A DNA stretch of 64,000 nucleotides from Burkholderia sp. NRF60-BP8 (GCF_001522585.2 NZ_CP013373.1:558001-622000), one strand, 5' to 3'; positions 9,233-18,946 are shown, counted from the first letter of the stretch. Numbers and translations are program-made. The notes: generated from the sequence alone by a model not told the origin.

Positions 9233-9781
9233 TTACAGCGCGTCGAGCGTCTTTTTCAGCTCGGCCGGCTGGATTTGTCCCAATTTTGTCTCGCGGACCT
9301 TGCCGGTTTCGTCGATGACGACGGTAAACGGCAGCGCGCCGGCGGTATTTCCGAAATTCCGGGCCAGATCTGCGCCTGCATAGCCGCTGACGAAGACCGG
9401 ATAGTCGACCTTCACCTTCTGCAGGAAGGTCTTCACGTTCTGCTCGGAATCGACGCCGATCCCGACGAAACGGATGCCTTTCTGTTTGTACTGATGCGAC
9501 AGCGCCACGAGCTCGGGCATCTCCTCGACGCACGGGCCGCACCACGACGCCCAGAAATTGACGACGACTTTCTGACCCTTGAACGCGGCCAGCGTGGCCG
9601 GCTTGCCGTCGATGCCGGTGAGCGACGACGCCCACAGCTGGTCGACCGGGTTGCCGTGGGCGGTCGGCGCCGCGACGGCGACGCCGTCGTCGGCCGTGCC
9701 GCGGAACCAGTGGCCGGCGGCGATCCCGCCGGCGACGGCGGCGGCCGCGACCACCGCGAGCGCCAACATGCGTTTCATCAT
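9233..9781 (-). CDS. TlpA/ResA-type membrane-anchored thioredoxin
   Basis: A 182-residue periplasmic disulphide reductase-like protein. The start at 9781 (MMKRMLALAVV) gives an uncleaved or cleaved N-terminal hydrophobic segment (about 4-20); upstream in-frame codons up to 9847 overlap the neighbour and lack family similarity. The thioredoxin fold contains FWASWCGPCVEEMPEL (active-site CGPC, about 72-87) and the cis-Pro region GALPFTVVID (about 146-155). TlpA relatives reduce apocytochromes or copper chaperones; which substrate applies here is unknown. It starts 8 bases after the preceding minus-strand gene and is probably cotranscribed with it. Confidence 0.88.
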   Translation of the reverse strand: MMKRMLALAVVAAAAVAGGIAAGHWFRGTADDGVAVAAPTAHGNPVDQLWASSLTGIDGKPATLAAFKGQKVVVNFWASWCGPCVEEMPELVALSHQYKQKGIRFVGIGVDSEQNVKTFLQKVKVDYPVFVSGYAGADLARNFGNTAGALPFTVVIDETGKVRETKLGQIQPAELKKTLDAL

Positions 9782-9788
9782 CGTTGAA

Positions 9789-10433
9789 TCATTCCGGTTC
9801 GGAAGGGGCCTGGCTCGCGTCGACGAGCGCGCGCAGCGCGGCGGCATCCGCGCGGGCGACGCGCCCGCGCGCGTCGGCCTTCACCGCGCCACGCAGATCG
9901 TCGCTCGCATAGAGCGCGAGATGGATGCCGATCGCGTCCATGTCGCGCCGCGGGCGCCACAGGAAACTGAGCGTCTCGACGTCGCCGCGGCCCGCGAAAT
10001 GCCGCGTCTCCGACACGTCGTACTGGACGTTCTGGTTCAGCAGGTAGATCGCGACGTCCTTCGGGTTGTCGGTGAATGCCTGCAAATGGATATCCGAATG
10101 CGCGTTCGCGGTGCCGTTCAGCACGGCGCCCGTCACATAAGGATGGAACTCGGCGAGCCGGCGCATCCAGTCGAGCGCGATCTCGCGCAGCCGGCGCAGT
10201 TCGTCCGGCTGCGTGTCGCTCTGGAACAGCGCGAGATACTCGCGCAGTTCTTCCTCGATCTGGTCGTTATCCGGCAGCCATTCGCCGGCAACGCGCGAAT
10301 CGCCCAGCAACTGGCGCGCGGCCTTGCGCTTCGCGCCGGCGTAGTCCTGGCCATCCTCCGCGATCAGGCGGGCGGCTGACTGGGCGATTTCCTCGCGGAC
10401 GCGCCGCGGGTCGACAAGAGGTTTGCGAGACAT
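9789..10433 (-). CDS. Conserved protein with nucleotidyltransferase-like sequence
   Basis: A 214-residue soluble protein without a signal peptide. Residues 1-95 are helical and charged; GAVLNGTANAHSDIHLQAF (about 100-118) resembles the G-S/D-x-D-x-x-x strand of nucleotidyltransferase-fold proteins, with DIHLQ in place of the usual DxD. It is conserved in Burkholderia next to mpl and is sometimes labelled from that neighbour, but it has none of the Mur ligase motifs. I do not know its function. It is divergent from mpl and 7 bases upstream of the TlpA-like gene. Confidence 0.6.
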   Translation of the reverse strand: MSRKPLVDPRRVREEIAQSAARLIAEDGQDYAGAKRKAARQLLGDSRVAGEWLPDNDQIEEELREYLALFQSDTQPDELRRLREIALDWMRRLAEFHPYVTGAVLNGTANAHSDIHLQAFTDNPKDVAIYLLNQNVQYDVSETRHFAGRGDVETLSFLWRPRRDMDAIGIHLALYASDDLRGAVKADARGRVARADAAALRALVDASQAPSEPE

Positions 10434-10554
10434 GATCCGGCAATCATACTCGATCGTCGCGGCGCCCGAGCACGGGTGCGGCGGCCCGCCGCCCGAGGGC
10501 GCCGGCGCCGTTCGCGCGCATCGTTCGGGCCGCCGGGCATCGCAAGCCGTCAGT

Positions 10555-10560
10555 TACAAT
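10555..10560 (+). promoter_or_regulatory. -10-like element upstream of mpl
   Basis: TACAAT in the gap between the divergent minus-strand gene (start 10433) and mpl (start 10680). No good -35 is visible 17 bases upstream. Confidence 0.35.
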
Positions 10561-10679
10561 ACTGCTCTTTGTGTCGCGGCCAGGTCGTTGGCCGGGCGCC
10601 GGCCGCACGGCCTCGCCGGCGCGCCGCGCACGCATCCTTTCCGAATCGACGGCGCCCGGCGGCGCGAAAGCATTCATCT

Positions 10680-12065
10680 ATGCACATCCACATTCTTGGC
10701 ATCTGCGGCACCTTCATGGGCGGTCTCGCCGTACTCGCACGCGAGGCGGGCCACACGGTGACGGGTTGCGACGCGGGCGTCTATCCGCCGATGAGCACGC
10801 AGCTCGAGGCACAGGGCATCGCGCTGACCGAGGGCTACGGCGCCGAGCAGATCGACCTGAAACCGGACCTGTTCGTGATCGGCAACGTCGTCACGCGCGG
10901 CAATCCGCTGATGGAGGCGATCCTCGATCGCGGCCTGCCTTACGTGTCCGGCCCGCAGTGGCTCGGCGAGCACGTGCTCGCCGGCAAATGGGTGCTCGCG
11001 GTCGCGGGCACGCACGGCAAGACGACCACGTCGTCGATGCTCGCGTGGCTGCTGGAAGACGCGGGGCTGAACCCGGGCTTCCTGATCGGCGGTGTGCCGC
11101 TGAACTTCGGCGTGTCCGCGCGGCTCACCGATTCGAGCTTCTTCGTGATCGAGGCCGACGAGTACGACACGGCGTTCTTCGACAAGCGCTCGAAATTCGT
11201 GCACTACCGGCCGCGCACCGCGGTGCTGAACAACCTCGAATTCGATCACGCCGACATCTTCCCCGATCTCGCCGCGATCGAGACGCAATTCCATCATCTC
11301 GTGCGCACCGTGCCCGGCGTCGGGCGAATCGTCGCGAACGGTCGTTCGGACGCGCTCGAGCGCGTGCTGGCGCGCGGCTGCTGGAGTGAGGTCGAGCGCT
11401 TCGGCGTCGACGGCGGCTGGCAGGCGCTGCCGGCGGAGGACGGCGTGCCGGTCGACGAACGCTTCGCGGTGTATTCGCACGCCGAGCGCGTCGGCGAAGT
11501 CGCGTGGCAGGTGCAGGGCGACCACAACCGGATGAACGCGCTCGCGGCGATCGCCGCCGCGCGCCACGTCGGCGTGCCGCCCGCGCAGGCCGCCGAATCG
11601 CTCGCGTCGTTCCGCAACGTGAAGCGCCGCATGGAAGTGCGCGGCAGCGTCGACGGCGTGATCGTCTACGACGATTTCGCGCACCATCCGACCGCGATCG
11701 ACACTACGATCGCCGGCCTTCGTGCGCGCATCGGCCGGGAGAATACCCGCATCCTCGCGGTACTCGAGCCGCGCTCGAACACGATGAAGCTCGGCGTGAT
11801 GAAGTCGCAATTGCCGGCGAGCCTCGCCGATGCCGATCTCGTGTTCGGCTACGGCGCGCCGACCGGGCGCGATGCGCTCGGCTGGAATCTCGCCGAGGCG
11901 CTCGCGCCGCTCGGCGAGCGCGCGCGCGCATTCGACGATCTGCATCTGCTGGTGAAGGCGGTGGTCGAGGCCGCGCGTCCGGGCGACCACGTGCTCGTGA
12001 TGAGCAACGGCGGCTTCGGCGGCGTGCACCAGAAGCTGCTCGACGCGCTCGGGAGCCGCACGTGA
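10680..12065 (+). CDS. mpl: UDP-N-acetylmuramate:L-alanyl-gamma-D-glutamyl-meso-diaminopimelate ligase
   Basis: A 461-residue Mur ligase family enzyme that attaches recycled murein tripeptide to UDP-MurNAc in the cytoplasm. The start MHIHILGICGTFMGGLA at 10680 gives the family N-terminal Rossmann domain; the ATP loop is AGTHGKTTTSSM (about 106-117); the central domain has VIEADEYDTAFFDKRSKF; the C-terminal domain includes YDDFAHHPTAI and EPRSNTMKLG (Mpl-type signatures). Its stop overlaps the next start by four bases (GTGA), so the two are translationally coupled. Confidence 0.95.
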   Translation: MHIHILGICGTFMGGLAVLAREAGHTVTGCDAGVYPPMSTQLEAQGIALTEGYGAEQIDLKPDLFVIGNVVTRGNPLMEAILDRGLPYVSGPQWLGEHVLAGKWVLAVAGTHGKTTTSSMLAWLLEDAGLNPGFLIGGVPLNFGVSARLTDSSFFVIEADEYDTAFFDKRSKFVHYRPRTAVLNNLEFDHADIFPDLAAIETQFHHLVRTVPGVGRIVANGRSDALERVLARGCWSEVERFGVDGGWQALPAEDGVPVDERFAVYSHAERVGEVAWQVQGDHNRMNALAAIAAARHVGVPPAQAAESLASFRNVKRRMEVRGSVDGVIVYDDFAHHPTAIDTTIAGLRARIGRENTRILAVLEPRSNTMKLGVMKSQLPASLADADLVFGYGAPTGRDALGWNLAEALAPLGERARAFDDLHLLVKAVVEAARPGDHVLVMSNGGFGGVHQKLLDALGSRT

Positions 12066-12631
12066 TCCTGTATCTGCACGGTTTCCGGTCGTCGCCGGAA
12101 TCGCAGAAATCGCGGCTGCTCGCCGCGCGCATGGCCGAACTCGGCCGCACCGGCGAGTGGCGGTGCCCGTCGCTGTCGGTGTCGCCGCTCGAGGCGATCG
12201 CGGTCGCCGAGGCCGAGGTCGCGGGCGCGGCCGACGTCACCGTCATCGGCAGCTCGCTCGGCGGCTATTACGCGACGTGGCTCGCCGAAAAGCACGGCTG
12301 GAAGGCGGTGCTGCTGAATCCGGCCATCGTCCCGCAGCGCGACCTCGAACAGTATCTCGGCGAACAGCCGCTGTGGCACGGAGGCGGCACGATCGTCGTC
12401 GAGCGCCGCCACCTGCACGAACTCGACGCGCTGCGCGTGCCGGCGATCACGCGCGCCGACCGCTACTATCTGTTCGCGGCGACCGGCGACGAAGTGCTCG
12501 ATTATCGCGAGATGCTCGCCCATTACCCGGGCGCGAAAACCCGCGTGATCGACGGCAGCGATCACGGAATCAGCGAATTTGCCGACTATGTCGACGACGT
12601 TCTCGCGTTTTGCGACGGAAAGACGTCATAA
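12062..12631 (+). CDS. YqiA/YcfP-family alpha/beta-hydrolase (esterase)
   Basis: A 189-residue small alpha/beta-hydrolase. GTG 12062 overlaps the mpl stop and gives the family start (V)ILYLHGFRSSPESQKS. The nucleophile elbow is GSSLGGYYATWLAE (about 67-80); the acid is probably in TGDEVLDYREML (about 145-156) and the base in DGSDHGISEF (about 168-177). Relatives are acyl-CoA or short-chain ester hydrolases; the substrate here is unknown. It is coupled to mpl upstream and followed 80 bases later by the RNB ribonuclease. Confidence 0.82.
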   Translation: MILYLHGFRSSPESQKSRLLAARMAELGRTGEWRCPSLSVSPLEAIAVAEAEVAGAADVTVIGSSLGGYYATWLAEKHGWKAVLLNPAIVPQRDLEQYLGEQPLWHGGGTIVVERRHLHELDALRVPAITRADRYYLFAATGDEVLDYREMLAHYPGAKTRVIDGSDHGISEFADYVDDVLAFCDGKTS

Positions 12632-12711
12632 ACCGGCCGCGTGCCGAACGAATTCCCATCATCATGCGGCGCCGTCGACACGGCGCCCGGCAGTCTGAAC
12701 GAGAGTACTGA

Positions 12712-14799
12712 GTGAACGTTTTCTTCGAGGAATCGGGCAGTTTCAAGGCGGGCAGCGTGCTGTCGCGCCAGGGCGACGCGTTTCAGGTCGAGTTGCCCGG
12801 CGGGCGGCGCGCGAAGGTGCGTGCGAAAGACGTGCTGATCGAATTCGACAAGCCGGCCGCGGGCGAGCTGATGCAGGAGGCCGACACGGCCGCGCAGCAG
12901 ATCGACCTGGACTTCCTGTGGGAATGCGCGCCGGCCGACGAGTTCGCGTACACGGCGCTCGCCGCCGAGTACTTCGGCGCGACGTACGGCCCGGTCGAGC
13001 GCGCGGCGCTCGTGCTGCGGCTGCACGGCTCGCCCGTCTATTTCCGCCGCAAGGGGCGCGGCCAGTACCAGCGCGCGCCGGAAGAGCAGCTCAAGATGGC
13101 GCTCGCGTCGCTCGAGCGCAAGCGCCAGCAGGCGCTCGTGCAGGCGCAGTACGAAGAGGAACTGAAGGCCGGCAAGCTGCCGGAAGCGTTCGCGGGCAAG
13201 GTGCTCGGGCTGCTGACGCGGCCGGACAAGAATTCGATCGAATACAAGGCGATGGAAGCGGCGGCCGGCGCGCGCGGCGTGTCGCCGGCGCGGCTGATGC
13301 TCGACTGCGGCGGCATCGAGTCGCCGCGCGCGCTGCACGAAGCGCGCTTTCTCGCGGAATTCTTCCCGCACGGCACGGGCTTTCCGCCCGTCACGGTCGG
13401 CCCGCTGCCGGACGACCTGCCGCGCGCGAACGTCGAGGCGTTCTCGATCGACGACATCACGACCACCGAAATCGACGACGCATTTTCGGTCGAGCACCTG
13501 TCCGACGGACGCGTGCGGATCGGCGTGCACATCGCGGCGCCGGCGCTCGGCATCGTGCGCGGCGATCCGGTCGATGCGATCGCGCGCGCGCGCCTGTCGA
13601 CCGTCTACATGCCGGGCGACAAGATCACGATGCTGCCGGACGACGTCGTCGACGTGTTCACGCTGAAGGAGGGCGATTACCGCCCGGCGCTGTCGCTGTA
13701 CATCATCGTCAACCGCGAGACGCAGGACATCGTCGCGAACGAGACGCGCGCCGAGCTCGTCTTCGTGAAGAACAACCTGCGCCACAACACGCTCGACGAA
13801 CTCGTCACCGAAGAGACGCTCGCGGCCGGCACCGGCGACTATCCGCACAAGGACGACATCGCCGTGCTGTGGCCGCTCGCGCAGGCGCTGTTCGAGAAGC
13901 GCCAGGTCGCGCGCGCGGGCTACGGCCTGAAGCGCGAGGTGCAGCGCAACACCGACTACAACTTCTACGTCGAAGGCGAGCACGTGACGATCACGCCGCG
14001 CCGCCGCGGCTCGCCGCTCGACCTGATCGTCTCGGAGCTCGCGATTCTCGCGAACTCGACGTGGGGCGCGTTCCTGCACGATCACACGGTGCCGGGCATC
14101 TATCGTTCGCAGCGCGGCTTCGGCGCGCCGGGCCCGAAGCGCACGCGGATGCAGACGACGGCCGCGCCGCACGAAGGCCTCGGCGTCGCGCAATACGCGT
14201 GGAGCACGTCGCCGCTGCGCCGCTACGTCGACCTCGTGAACCAGTGGCAACTGCTCGCGTGCGTGCAGCACGGCGTCACCGCGAAGCTCGCGGCGCCGTT
14301 CAAGCCGAAGGACGCCGACCTGTACGCGGTCGTGCAGGGTTTCGACGATACGTATACGGCCTACGCCGACTACCAGCGCCGGATGGAGTACTTCTGGTGC
14401 CTGCGCTGGCTCGCGCAGGAGCAGAAGAAGCAGGTCGTCGCGAGCGTCGTGAAGGGCGATCTCGTGCGCCTCGAGGACATTCCGCTGCTGCTGCACGTGC
14501 CGGGGCTCGGCGTGCATGCGCGCGGCACGCGCGTGCTGCTCGACGTGATGTCGCTCGACGAGCTGACGATCGAGGCGTCGGTGCGCCTCTTGAACGTGCT
14601 CGACGCGCCGACCGTGACGAGCGGCGACGCGGCCGACGAAGAGGATGACGCCGAAGGCGGCGACGAGACGCTGGTCGACGCGGAGGACGCGTCGGCGCAA
14701 GCCGAGGCCGAAGCGCTGGCCGAATCGGGCGACGATGCGGCGGCGGAGGGCGGCGAAGCCGCGAGCGGCAACGACGGCGAAGCGGGGCGCGCATCATGA
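12712..14799 (+). CDS. RNB-domain 3'-5' exoribonuclease (RNase II/R superfamily)
   Basis: A 695-residue exoribonuclease starting at a GTG ([14 protein letters not shown]). It has an N-terminal beta-rich domain (1-70), a helical region with [15 protein letters not shown], and the RNB catalytic domain (about 245-530) with [15 protein letters not shown]: the metal-binding acidic cluster, but with Glu where RNase II Asp207 sits. This TTEIDD pattern is shared with the organellar and cyanobacterial branch of the family. The C-terminus (about 640-695) is a strongly acidic Asp/Glu/Ala tail instead of a basic S1 extension. It is not the main rnr gene by sequence. Its stop overlaps aroE by four bases (ATGA). 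Confidence 0.85.
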   Translation: MNVFFEESGSFKAGSVLSRQGDAFQVELPGGRRAKVRAKDVLIEFDKPAAGELMQEADTAAQQIDLDFLWECAPADEFAYTALAAEYFGATYGPVERAALVLRLHGSPVYFRRKGRGQYQRAPEEQLKMALASLERKRQQALVQAQYEEELKAGKLPEAFAGKVLGLLTRPDKNSIEYKAMEAAAGARGVSPARLMLDCGGIESPRALHEARFLAEFFPHGTGFPPVTVGPLPDDLPRANVEAFSIDDITTTEIDDAFSVEHLSDGRVRIGVHIAAPALGIVRGDPVDAIARARLSTVYMPGDKITMLPDDVVDVFTLKEGDYRPALSLYIIVNRETQDIVANETRAELVFVKNNLRHNTLDELVTEETLAAGTGDYPHKDDIAVLWPLAQALFEKRQVARAGYGLKREVQRNTDYNFYVEGEHVTITPRRRGSPLDLIVSELAILANSTWGAFLHDHTVPGIYRSQRGFGAPGPKRTRMQTTAAPHEGLGVAQYAWSTSPLRRYVDLVNQWQLLACVQHGVTAKLAAPFKPKDADLYAVVQGFDDTYTAYADYQRRMEYFWCLRWLAQEQKKQVVASVVKGDLVRLEDIPLLLHVPGLGVHARGTRVLLDVMSLDELTIEASVRLLNVLDAPTVTSGDAADEEDDAEGGDETLVDAEDASAQAEAEALAESGDDAAAEGGEAASGNDGEAGRAS

Positions 14800-15662
14800 A
14801 CGCAGTTGCGTCGTCGAGCGGCGTCGACCGCTATGTCGTGTTCGGCAACCCGGTGGCGCACAGCAAGTCGCCGTTCATCCACGCGCAATTCGCCGCGCAG
14901 ACCGGCGAGCCGATCGAGTACACGCACCGGCTCGCGCCGGTGGACGGTTTCGAGGCCGCCGTGCGCGCGTTCGTCGCCGAAGGCGGTCGCGGCGCGAACG
15001 TGACGGTGCCGTTCAAGCTCGACGCGCATGCGCTCGCCGACACGCTGTCGCCGCGCGCGGCGGCGGCGGGCGCCGTGAACACGCTGCGCATCGACGCCGA
15101 CGGCCGTCTTCACGGCGACAACACCGACGGCGTCGGCCTCGTGCGCGACATCGAAGCGAATCTCGGCGTGTCGCTTGCGGGCGCGCGCATCCTGCTGCTC
15201 GGCGCGGGCGGCGCCGCGCGCGGTGTCGTGCTGCCGCTGCTCGACCGCGCGCCGCTGTCGATCGCGATCGTGAACCGCACCGCGAGCAAGGCCGAAGCGC
15301 TCGTCGGCCAGTTCATGCAGGCCGCGCACGATGCGGGTTGCACGCTCGCGGGCGGCGGCCCCGGCGTCGTGCGGGCCGAACCGTACGACGTGGTGATCAA
15401 TGCGACGGCCGGCAGCCTCGACGCCGCGCTGCCGGAATGCGACGCTGCCGCGTTCGGCGCCGGCACGCTCGCGTACGACATGATGTACGGCGCGCAGCCG
15501 ACCGTGTTCATGCAGCACGCGGCGTCGCTCGGCGCACGCACGGCCGACGGGCTCGGGATGCTGGTCGAGCAAGCGGCCGAATCGTTCTTCATCTGGCGCG
15601 GCGTGCGGCCGGACGGCGCACCGGTGCTGGCCGCGCTGCGCCAGGCGCTCGCGGCGAGCTGA
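14796..15662 (+). CDS. aroE: Shikimate dehydrogenase (NADP+)
   Basis: A 288-residue enzyme reducing 3-dehydroshikimate to shikimate with NADPH. Substrate site: [17 protein letters not shown] (about 16-32), [10 protein letters not shown] with catalytic Lys (about 66-75) and [14 protein letters not shown] with catalytic Asp. Cofactor site: [17 protein letters not shown] (about 131-147) and NRTASKAE. C-terminal [14 protein letters not shown] and [13 protein letters not shown] are typical. It is translationally coupled to the ribonuclease gene and lies just ahead of mtgA. Confidence 0.95.
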   Translation: MNAVASSSGVDRYVVFGNPVAHSKSPFIHAQFAAQTGEPIEYTHRLAPVDGFEAAVRAFVAEGGRGANVTVPFKLDAHALADTLSPRAAAAGAVNTLRIDADGRLHGDNTDGVGLVRDIEANLGVSLAGARILLLGAGGAARGVVLPLLDRAPLSIAIVNRTASKAEALVGQFMQAAHDAGCTLAGGGPGVVRAEPYDVVINATAGSLDAALPECDAAAFGAGTLAYDMMYGAQPTVFMQHAASLGARTADGLGMLVEQAAESFFIWRGVRPDGAPVLAALRQALAAS

Positions 15663-15676
15663 GCGGAGCGCGGCAC

Positions 15677-16414
15677 GTGGTGGCGGTGAGCGGCACGCAG
15701 CGCACGCGGACGACGAGCCTCGCTCGCTGGATCGTCTATGCGGGATCGGTGTTCGCGGGCGCATGGCTCGCGACGCAACTGTTCTATCTCGCGCAGATCG
15801 CGCTGTGGTCGTTCGTGAACCCGGGCTCGACCGCATTCATGCGCACTGACGCGTGGTGGCTGTCGCGCGACACGCCGCCCGCGCAGATCCGGCACCAGTG
15901 GGTGCCGTACGACCAGATCTCGCGCAACCTGAAGCGTGCGCTGATCGCGTCCGAAGATGCGACCTTCGCGACCAACAACGGCTACGACGTCGACGCGATC
16001 CTGCAGGCATGGGAGAAGAACAAGGCGCGCGGCAGGATCGTCGCGGGCGGCTCGACGATCACGCAGCAGCTCGCGCGCAACCTGTTCCTGTCGCGCGAGA
16101 AGAGCTACATCCGCAAGGGGCAGGAGCTGATCATCACGTGGATGCTCGAGACGGTGCTCGACAAGGAGCGCATCTTCGAGATCTACCTGAATTCGGTCGA
16201 GTGGGGGCGCGGCGTGTACGGCGCCGAAGCGGCCGCACGCTATTACTACAAGATTCCCGCGAGCCGGCTCGGCGCGTGGCAGTCGGCGCGCCTCGCGGTG
16301 ATGCTGCCGAAGCCGCGCTGGTTCGATGCGCATCGCGGCTCGGCCTACCAGGCGCAGCGGGCGGCGATCATCGCGCGCCGGATGGGCGCGGCCGAGCTGC
16401 CGCAATCCGAATGA
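15677..16414 (+). CDS. mtgA: Monofunctional biosynthetic peptidoglycan transglycosylase
   Basis: A 245-residue inner-membrane GT51 glycosyltransferase polymerising lipid II into glycan strands. GTG 15677 is chosen because GGAG at 15665-15668 lies 8 bases ahead. One transmembrane helix (about 13-38, [20 protein letters not shown]) anchors the enzyme; the catalytic domain has [14 protein letters not shown] (catalytic Glu, about 95-108), [16 protein letters not shown], and [18 protein letters not shown] with the second Glu. The usual EDxxFxxHxG reads [10 protein letters not shown] here, Asn replacing His. It follows aroE by 14 bases. Confidence 0.93.
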   Translation: MVAVSGTQRTRTTSLARWIVYAGSVFAGAWLATQLFYLAQIALWSFVNPGSTAFMRTDAWWLSRDTPPAQIRHQWVPYDQISRNLKRALIASEDATFATNNGYDVDAILQAWEKNKARGRIVAGGSTITQQLARNLFLSREKSYIRKGQELIITWMLETVLDKERIFEIYLNSVEWGRGVYGAEAAARYYYKIPASRLGAWQSARLAVMLPKPRWFDAHRGSAYQAQRAAIIARRMGAAELPQSE

Positions 16415-16840
16415 GCGGCGCATTCGCGCCGCTGCATTGTCCGTTTCGCCGTCGACGCGCGATTGGTGCGCTGCAGCGGATTCGTGTCGCCGTCATTTCG
16501 GGCCACATCCTTTAGACGAATCCGTCTATTTCGGTTTGCTGAGCAATGACGGCGACCGCACGATTTTGTTGGCCGGCAGCGCGTGAAATCGATGCTTTTT
16601 TAGTCTTTGCGAGTAAACGCGAAAGTCGATGAAAGCGACGCGAAATGCAACGTTTCGCGAATCGAAGCATTCCTGAAAGGTGTGCGCCGCACCGCCCGCG
16701 CGCCAAATATTTCAAAATTTTTCAAAGCTGACGGGCTCGCGTATATTGGCCAGCGCCTCGGCTTATCGGCCGCAATCGAGGCGGGGGGCGGCTTATCCGG
16801 CTGCTCGACACGAAAAACATCCGAGAGAAGGAACGCAACG
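16415..16840. other. Intergenic region with nested inverted repeats and AT-rich promoter-like segment
   Basis: GCCGTCATT 16489-16497 and AATGACGGC 16545-16553 form a perfect 9-bp inverted repeat that encloses the smaller dyad TAGACG 16513-16518 / CGTCTA 16523-16528. Downstream, 16700-16750 is unusually AT-rich (AAATATTTCAAAATTTTTCAAA, TATATT at 16742-16747) and probably holds the promoter of the peptidase gene. No coding sequence is supported here. Confidence 0.5.
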
Positions 16841-18451
16841 ATGCCAGCGAGCAAAGCGAAGCTGTTGTTGGGGGTGGTGTGTTCTTCGCTGATTCTGACG
16901 GCCTGCAACGACGACGTGACGTCGTCCGCTGCTGCAAGCGCCGCCAATTCGGCCGATCCCGCCGGTCAGGTCGACCGCGCGTACAACGATCCCAACAGTT
17001 ATTCGTCGAGCGCGAACGCGTCGCTCGACGCGTCCGCCGCGGTCGAAAAGGCCGCCGTCACGCACCACCAGATCACGCTGAACGGCAAGACGATCCGCTA
17101 CACGGCCACCGCCGGCCACCTCGTCGCACGCAATCCGCAGACGGGCGCGCCCGAAGCGTCGTTCTTCTATGTCGCCTACACGGCCGATAACCAGCCCGCG
17201 GCGAAGCGGCCCGTCACGTTCCTGTACAACGGCGGCCCAGGCTCGGCCTCGGTGTGGCTGCACCTCGGTTCGTTCGGCCCGCGCCGGATCCAGACCGGCG
17301 ACCCGAACGCGAACACGTCGACGTTCCCGTTCGTCGACAACCAGGAAACGCTGCTCGACACGACCGACCTCGTGTTCGTCGATGCGATCGGCACCGGCTT
17401 CTCGGAAGCGGTCGCGCCGAACACGAACCAGACGTTCTGGGGCGTCGATCAGGATGCCGGCGCGTTCCGCGATTTCGTGACGCGCTATCTGAGCGTGAAC
17501 CAGCGCAACGATTCGCCGAAATACCTGTTCGGCGAATCGTACGGCACGCCGCGCACCGACGTGCTCGCGAACCTGCTCGAGACCGCCGGCGTGAAGCTCG
17601 ACGGCATCGTGCTGCAATCGTCGATCCTGAACTACAACACGAACTGCGACATGGCGAGCGACTATGTCGGCAATTCGAACAATGGCGCGAGCCCGGTGAG
17701 CTGCGCCGGCTTCGTGCCGTCGTACGGTACGGTCGGCGCGTATTACCAGCTCGACAACCCCAACCCGTCGAACCTGCCGCAGTATGCGGACCAGATGCGC
17801 CTGCTGACGGCCGGCAGCTACGCGCCTGCCGTGAACGCGTATCTGGCGAGCCATACGCCGCCGCCGCCGAATCTCGTCACGACGATGGCGAATTCGACCG
17901 GCGTGAAGCGGGCGCTGTGGGAGGCGGACTTCAACGTGGTTCCGACCTTCTTCGACAACAGCTTCCAGCTGTCGCTGGTCCCGGGCACGCTGATCGGCCG
18001 CTACGACGCACGCGTGAACGTGCCCGTGTCGAGCCCGCTCGCGGCTGACGGCGATCCGTCCAGCTCGTTCATCACGAAGCCGTTCACCGACACGATCGGC
18101 AGCTACCTGCCGAACGAGCTGAAGTACACCGCGCAGTCGGCCTACTCGGTGAGCAGCAATGCGATCAACACGTGGGACTGGACGCACGACGGCCTGGCGA
18201 TGCCCGACACGATCCCCGATCTGGCCGCGGCGCTGACGCTGAATCCGCAACTGAAGGTGCTGTCGCTGAACGGGTATCACGACATCGCGACGCCGTTCTA
18301 CCAGACCGAGCTCGACCTCGCGCGGCTCGGGACGCAACCTAACCTGACGATCAAGGACTATCAGGGCGGGCACATGGTTTATCTCGACGATACGTCGCGT
18401 CCGCAGGAGAAAGCCGATCTCGTGACCTTCTACAGCGCGGCCGCGCACTGA
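16841..18451 (+). CDS. Secreted lipoprotein serine carboxypeptidase-like protein (peptidase S10)
   Basis: A 536-residue exported protein. The signal peptide ends in a lipobox (LILTACND, Cys about 23), so it is likely lipid-anchored. The S10 alpha/beta-hydrolase fold shows the oxyanion motif FLYNGGPGSASVWLHLGSFG (about 127-146), the nucleophile elbow YLFGESYGTPRT (Ser about 229), the acid in NGYHDIATPFYQ (Asp about 481) and the base in DYQGGHMVYLDD (His about 510). All three catalytic residues are present. Activity would be removal of C-terminal residues from peptides at acidic pH; the substrate is unknown. Start ATG is preceded by GAGAAGGAAC. A small EF-hand gene follows 75 bases later. Confidence 0.88.
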   Translation: MPASKAKLLLGVVCSSLILTACNDDVTSSAAASAANSADPAGQVDRAYNDPNSYSSSANASLDASAAVEKAAVTHHQITLNGKTIRYTATAGHLVARNPQTGAPEASFFYVAYTADNQPAAKRPVTFLYNGGPGSASVWLHLGSFGPRRIQTGDPNANTSTFPFVDNQETLLDTTDLVFVDAIGTGFSEAVAPNTNQTFWGVDQDAGAFRDFVTRYLSVNQRNDSPKYLFGESYGTPRTDVLANLLETAGVKLDGIVLQSSILNYNTNCDMASDYVGNSNNGASPVSCAGFVPSYGTVGAYYQLDNPNPSNLPQYADQMRLLTAGSYAPAVNAYLASHTPPPPNLVTTMANSTGVKRALWEADFNVVPTFFDNSFQLSLVPGTLIGRYDARVNVPVSSPLAADGDPSSSFITKPFTDTIGSYLPNELKYTAQSAYSVSSNAINTWDWTHDGLAMPDTIPDLAAALTLNPQLKVLSLNGYHDIATPFYQTELDLARLGTQPNLTIKDYQGGHMVYLDDTSRPQEKADLVTFYSAAAH

Positions 18452-18526
18452 TTGCGCTACGCCGGCGACAAGCGCCCCCGCGGCGCCGCTCGCCGGCCGT
18501 CGACCTCATCCAGACTGGAGCCTGAC

Positions 18527-18925
18527 ATGAAGAATCGTTTCATCGTCGTTGCCGCCGCGCTCGCATGCGTCGGCGCCGCAGCATCCCTGTCCGCGTTCGC
18601 GCAGGCGAGCGACGCCGCCGCGCCGGCGCGTGCGCGCCAGGCGCAGCTCGGCGATCCGTACGTGCCGCCGGCCGCCCGTCACCCGACCGCCGGCACGCAA
18701 ACGACCGGCGCCGCGCTGCATGCGCAGGTGGTGCGCAAGCTCGCGCGGCAATTCAGCGCGGCCGATACGCAGAACACGGGTTCGATCACCGAGTCGCAGG
18801 CGCGCGCGGCCGGCCTCGGCTATGTCGCGAACCACTTCCGGCAGATCGACGCGGGCGGCAACGGTCGCGTGTCGTTCGCCGACGTGCAGCGCTACATGCA
18901 GGCGCGCGACACGAGCCAGCAGTAA
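18527..18925 (+). CDS. Exported EF-hand-like calcium-binding protein
   Basis: A 132-residue protein with a signal peptide (about 1-24, MKNRFIVVAAALACVGAAAS ending AFAQA). ATG 18527 has CTGGAG upstream; the longer frame from 18452 has no family support. Two EF-hand-like loops occur in the C-terminal half: ADTQNTGSITES (degenerate, about 83-94) and DAGGNGRVSFAD (about 110-121). Calcium binding is plausible for the second loop and doubtful for the first. It probably shares a transcript with the S10 peptidase and sits in the periplasm. A perfect GC-rich hairpin follows the stop. Confidence 0.78.
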   Translation: MKNRFIVVAAALACVGAAASLSAFAQASDAAAPARARQAQLGDPYVPPAARHPTAGTQTTGAALHAQVVRKLARQFSAADTQNTGSITESQARAAGLGYVANHFRQIDAGGNGRVSFADVQRYMQARDTSQQ

Positions 18926-18946
18926 GCGCGCGACGCGTCGAACAAA

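Noticed and set aside
12586..14700. A 704-residue open frame on the minus strand
   Set aside because: It lies wholly antisense to the RNB ribonuclease gene, whose domains are recognisable, and its residue pattern (Arg/Ala/Val-rich) is the usual shadow of GC-rich codons.
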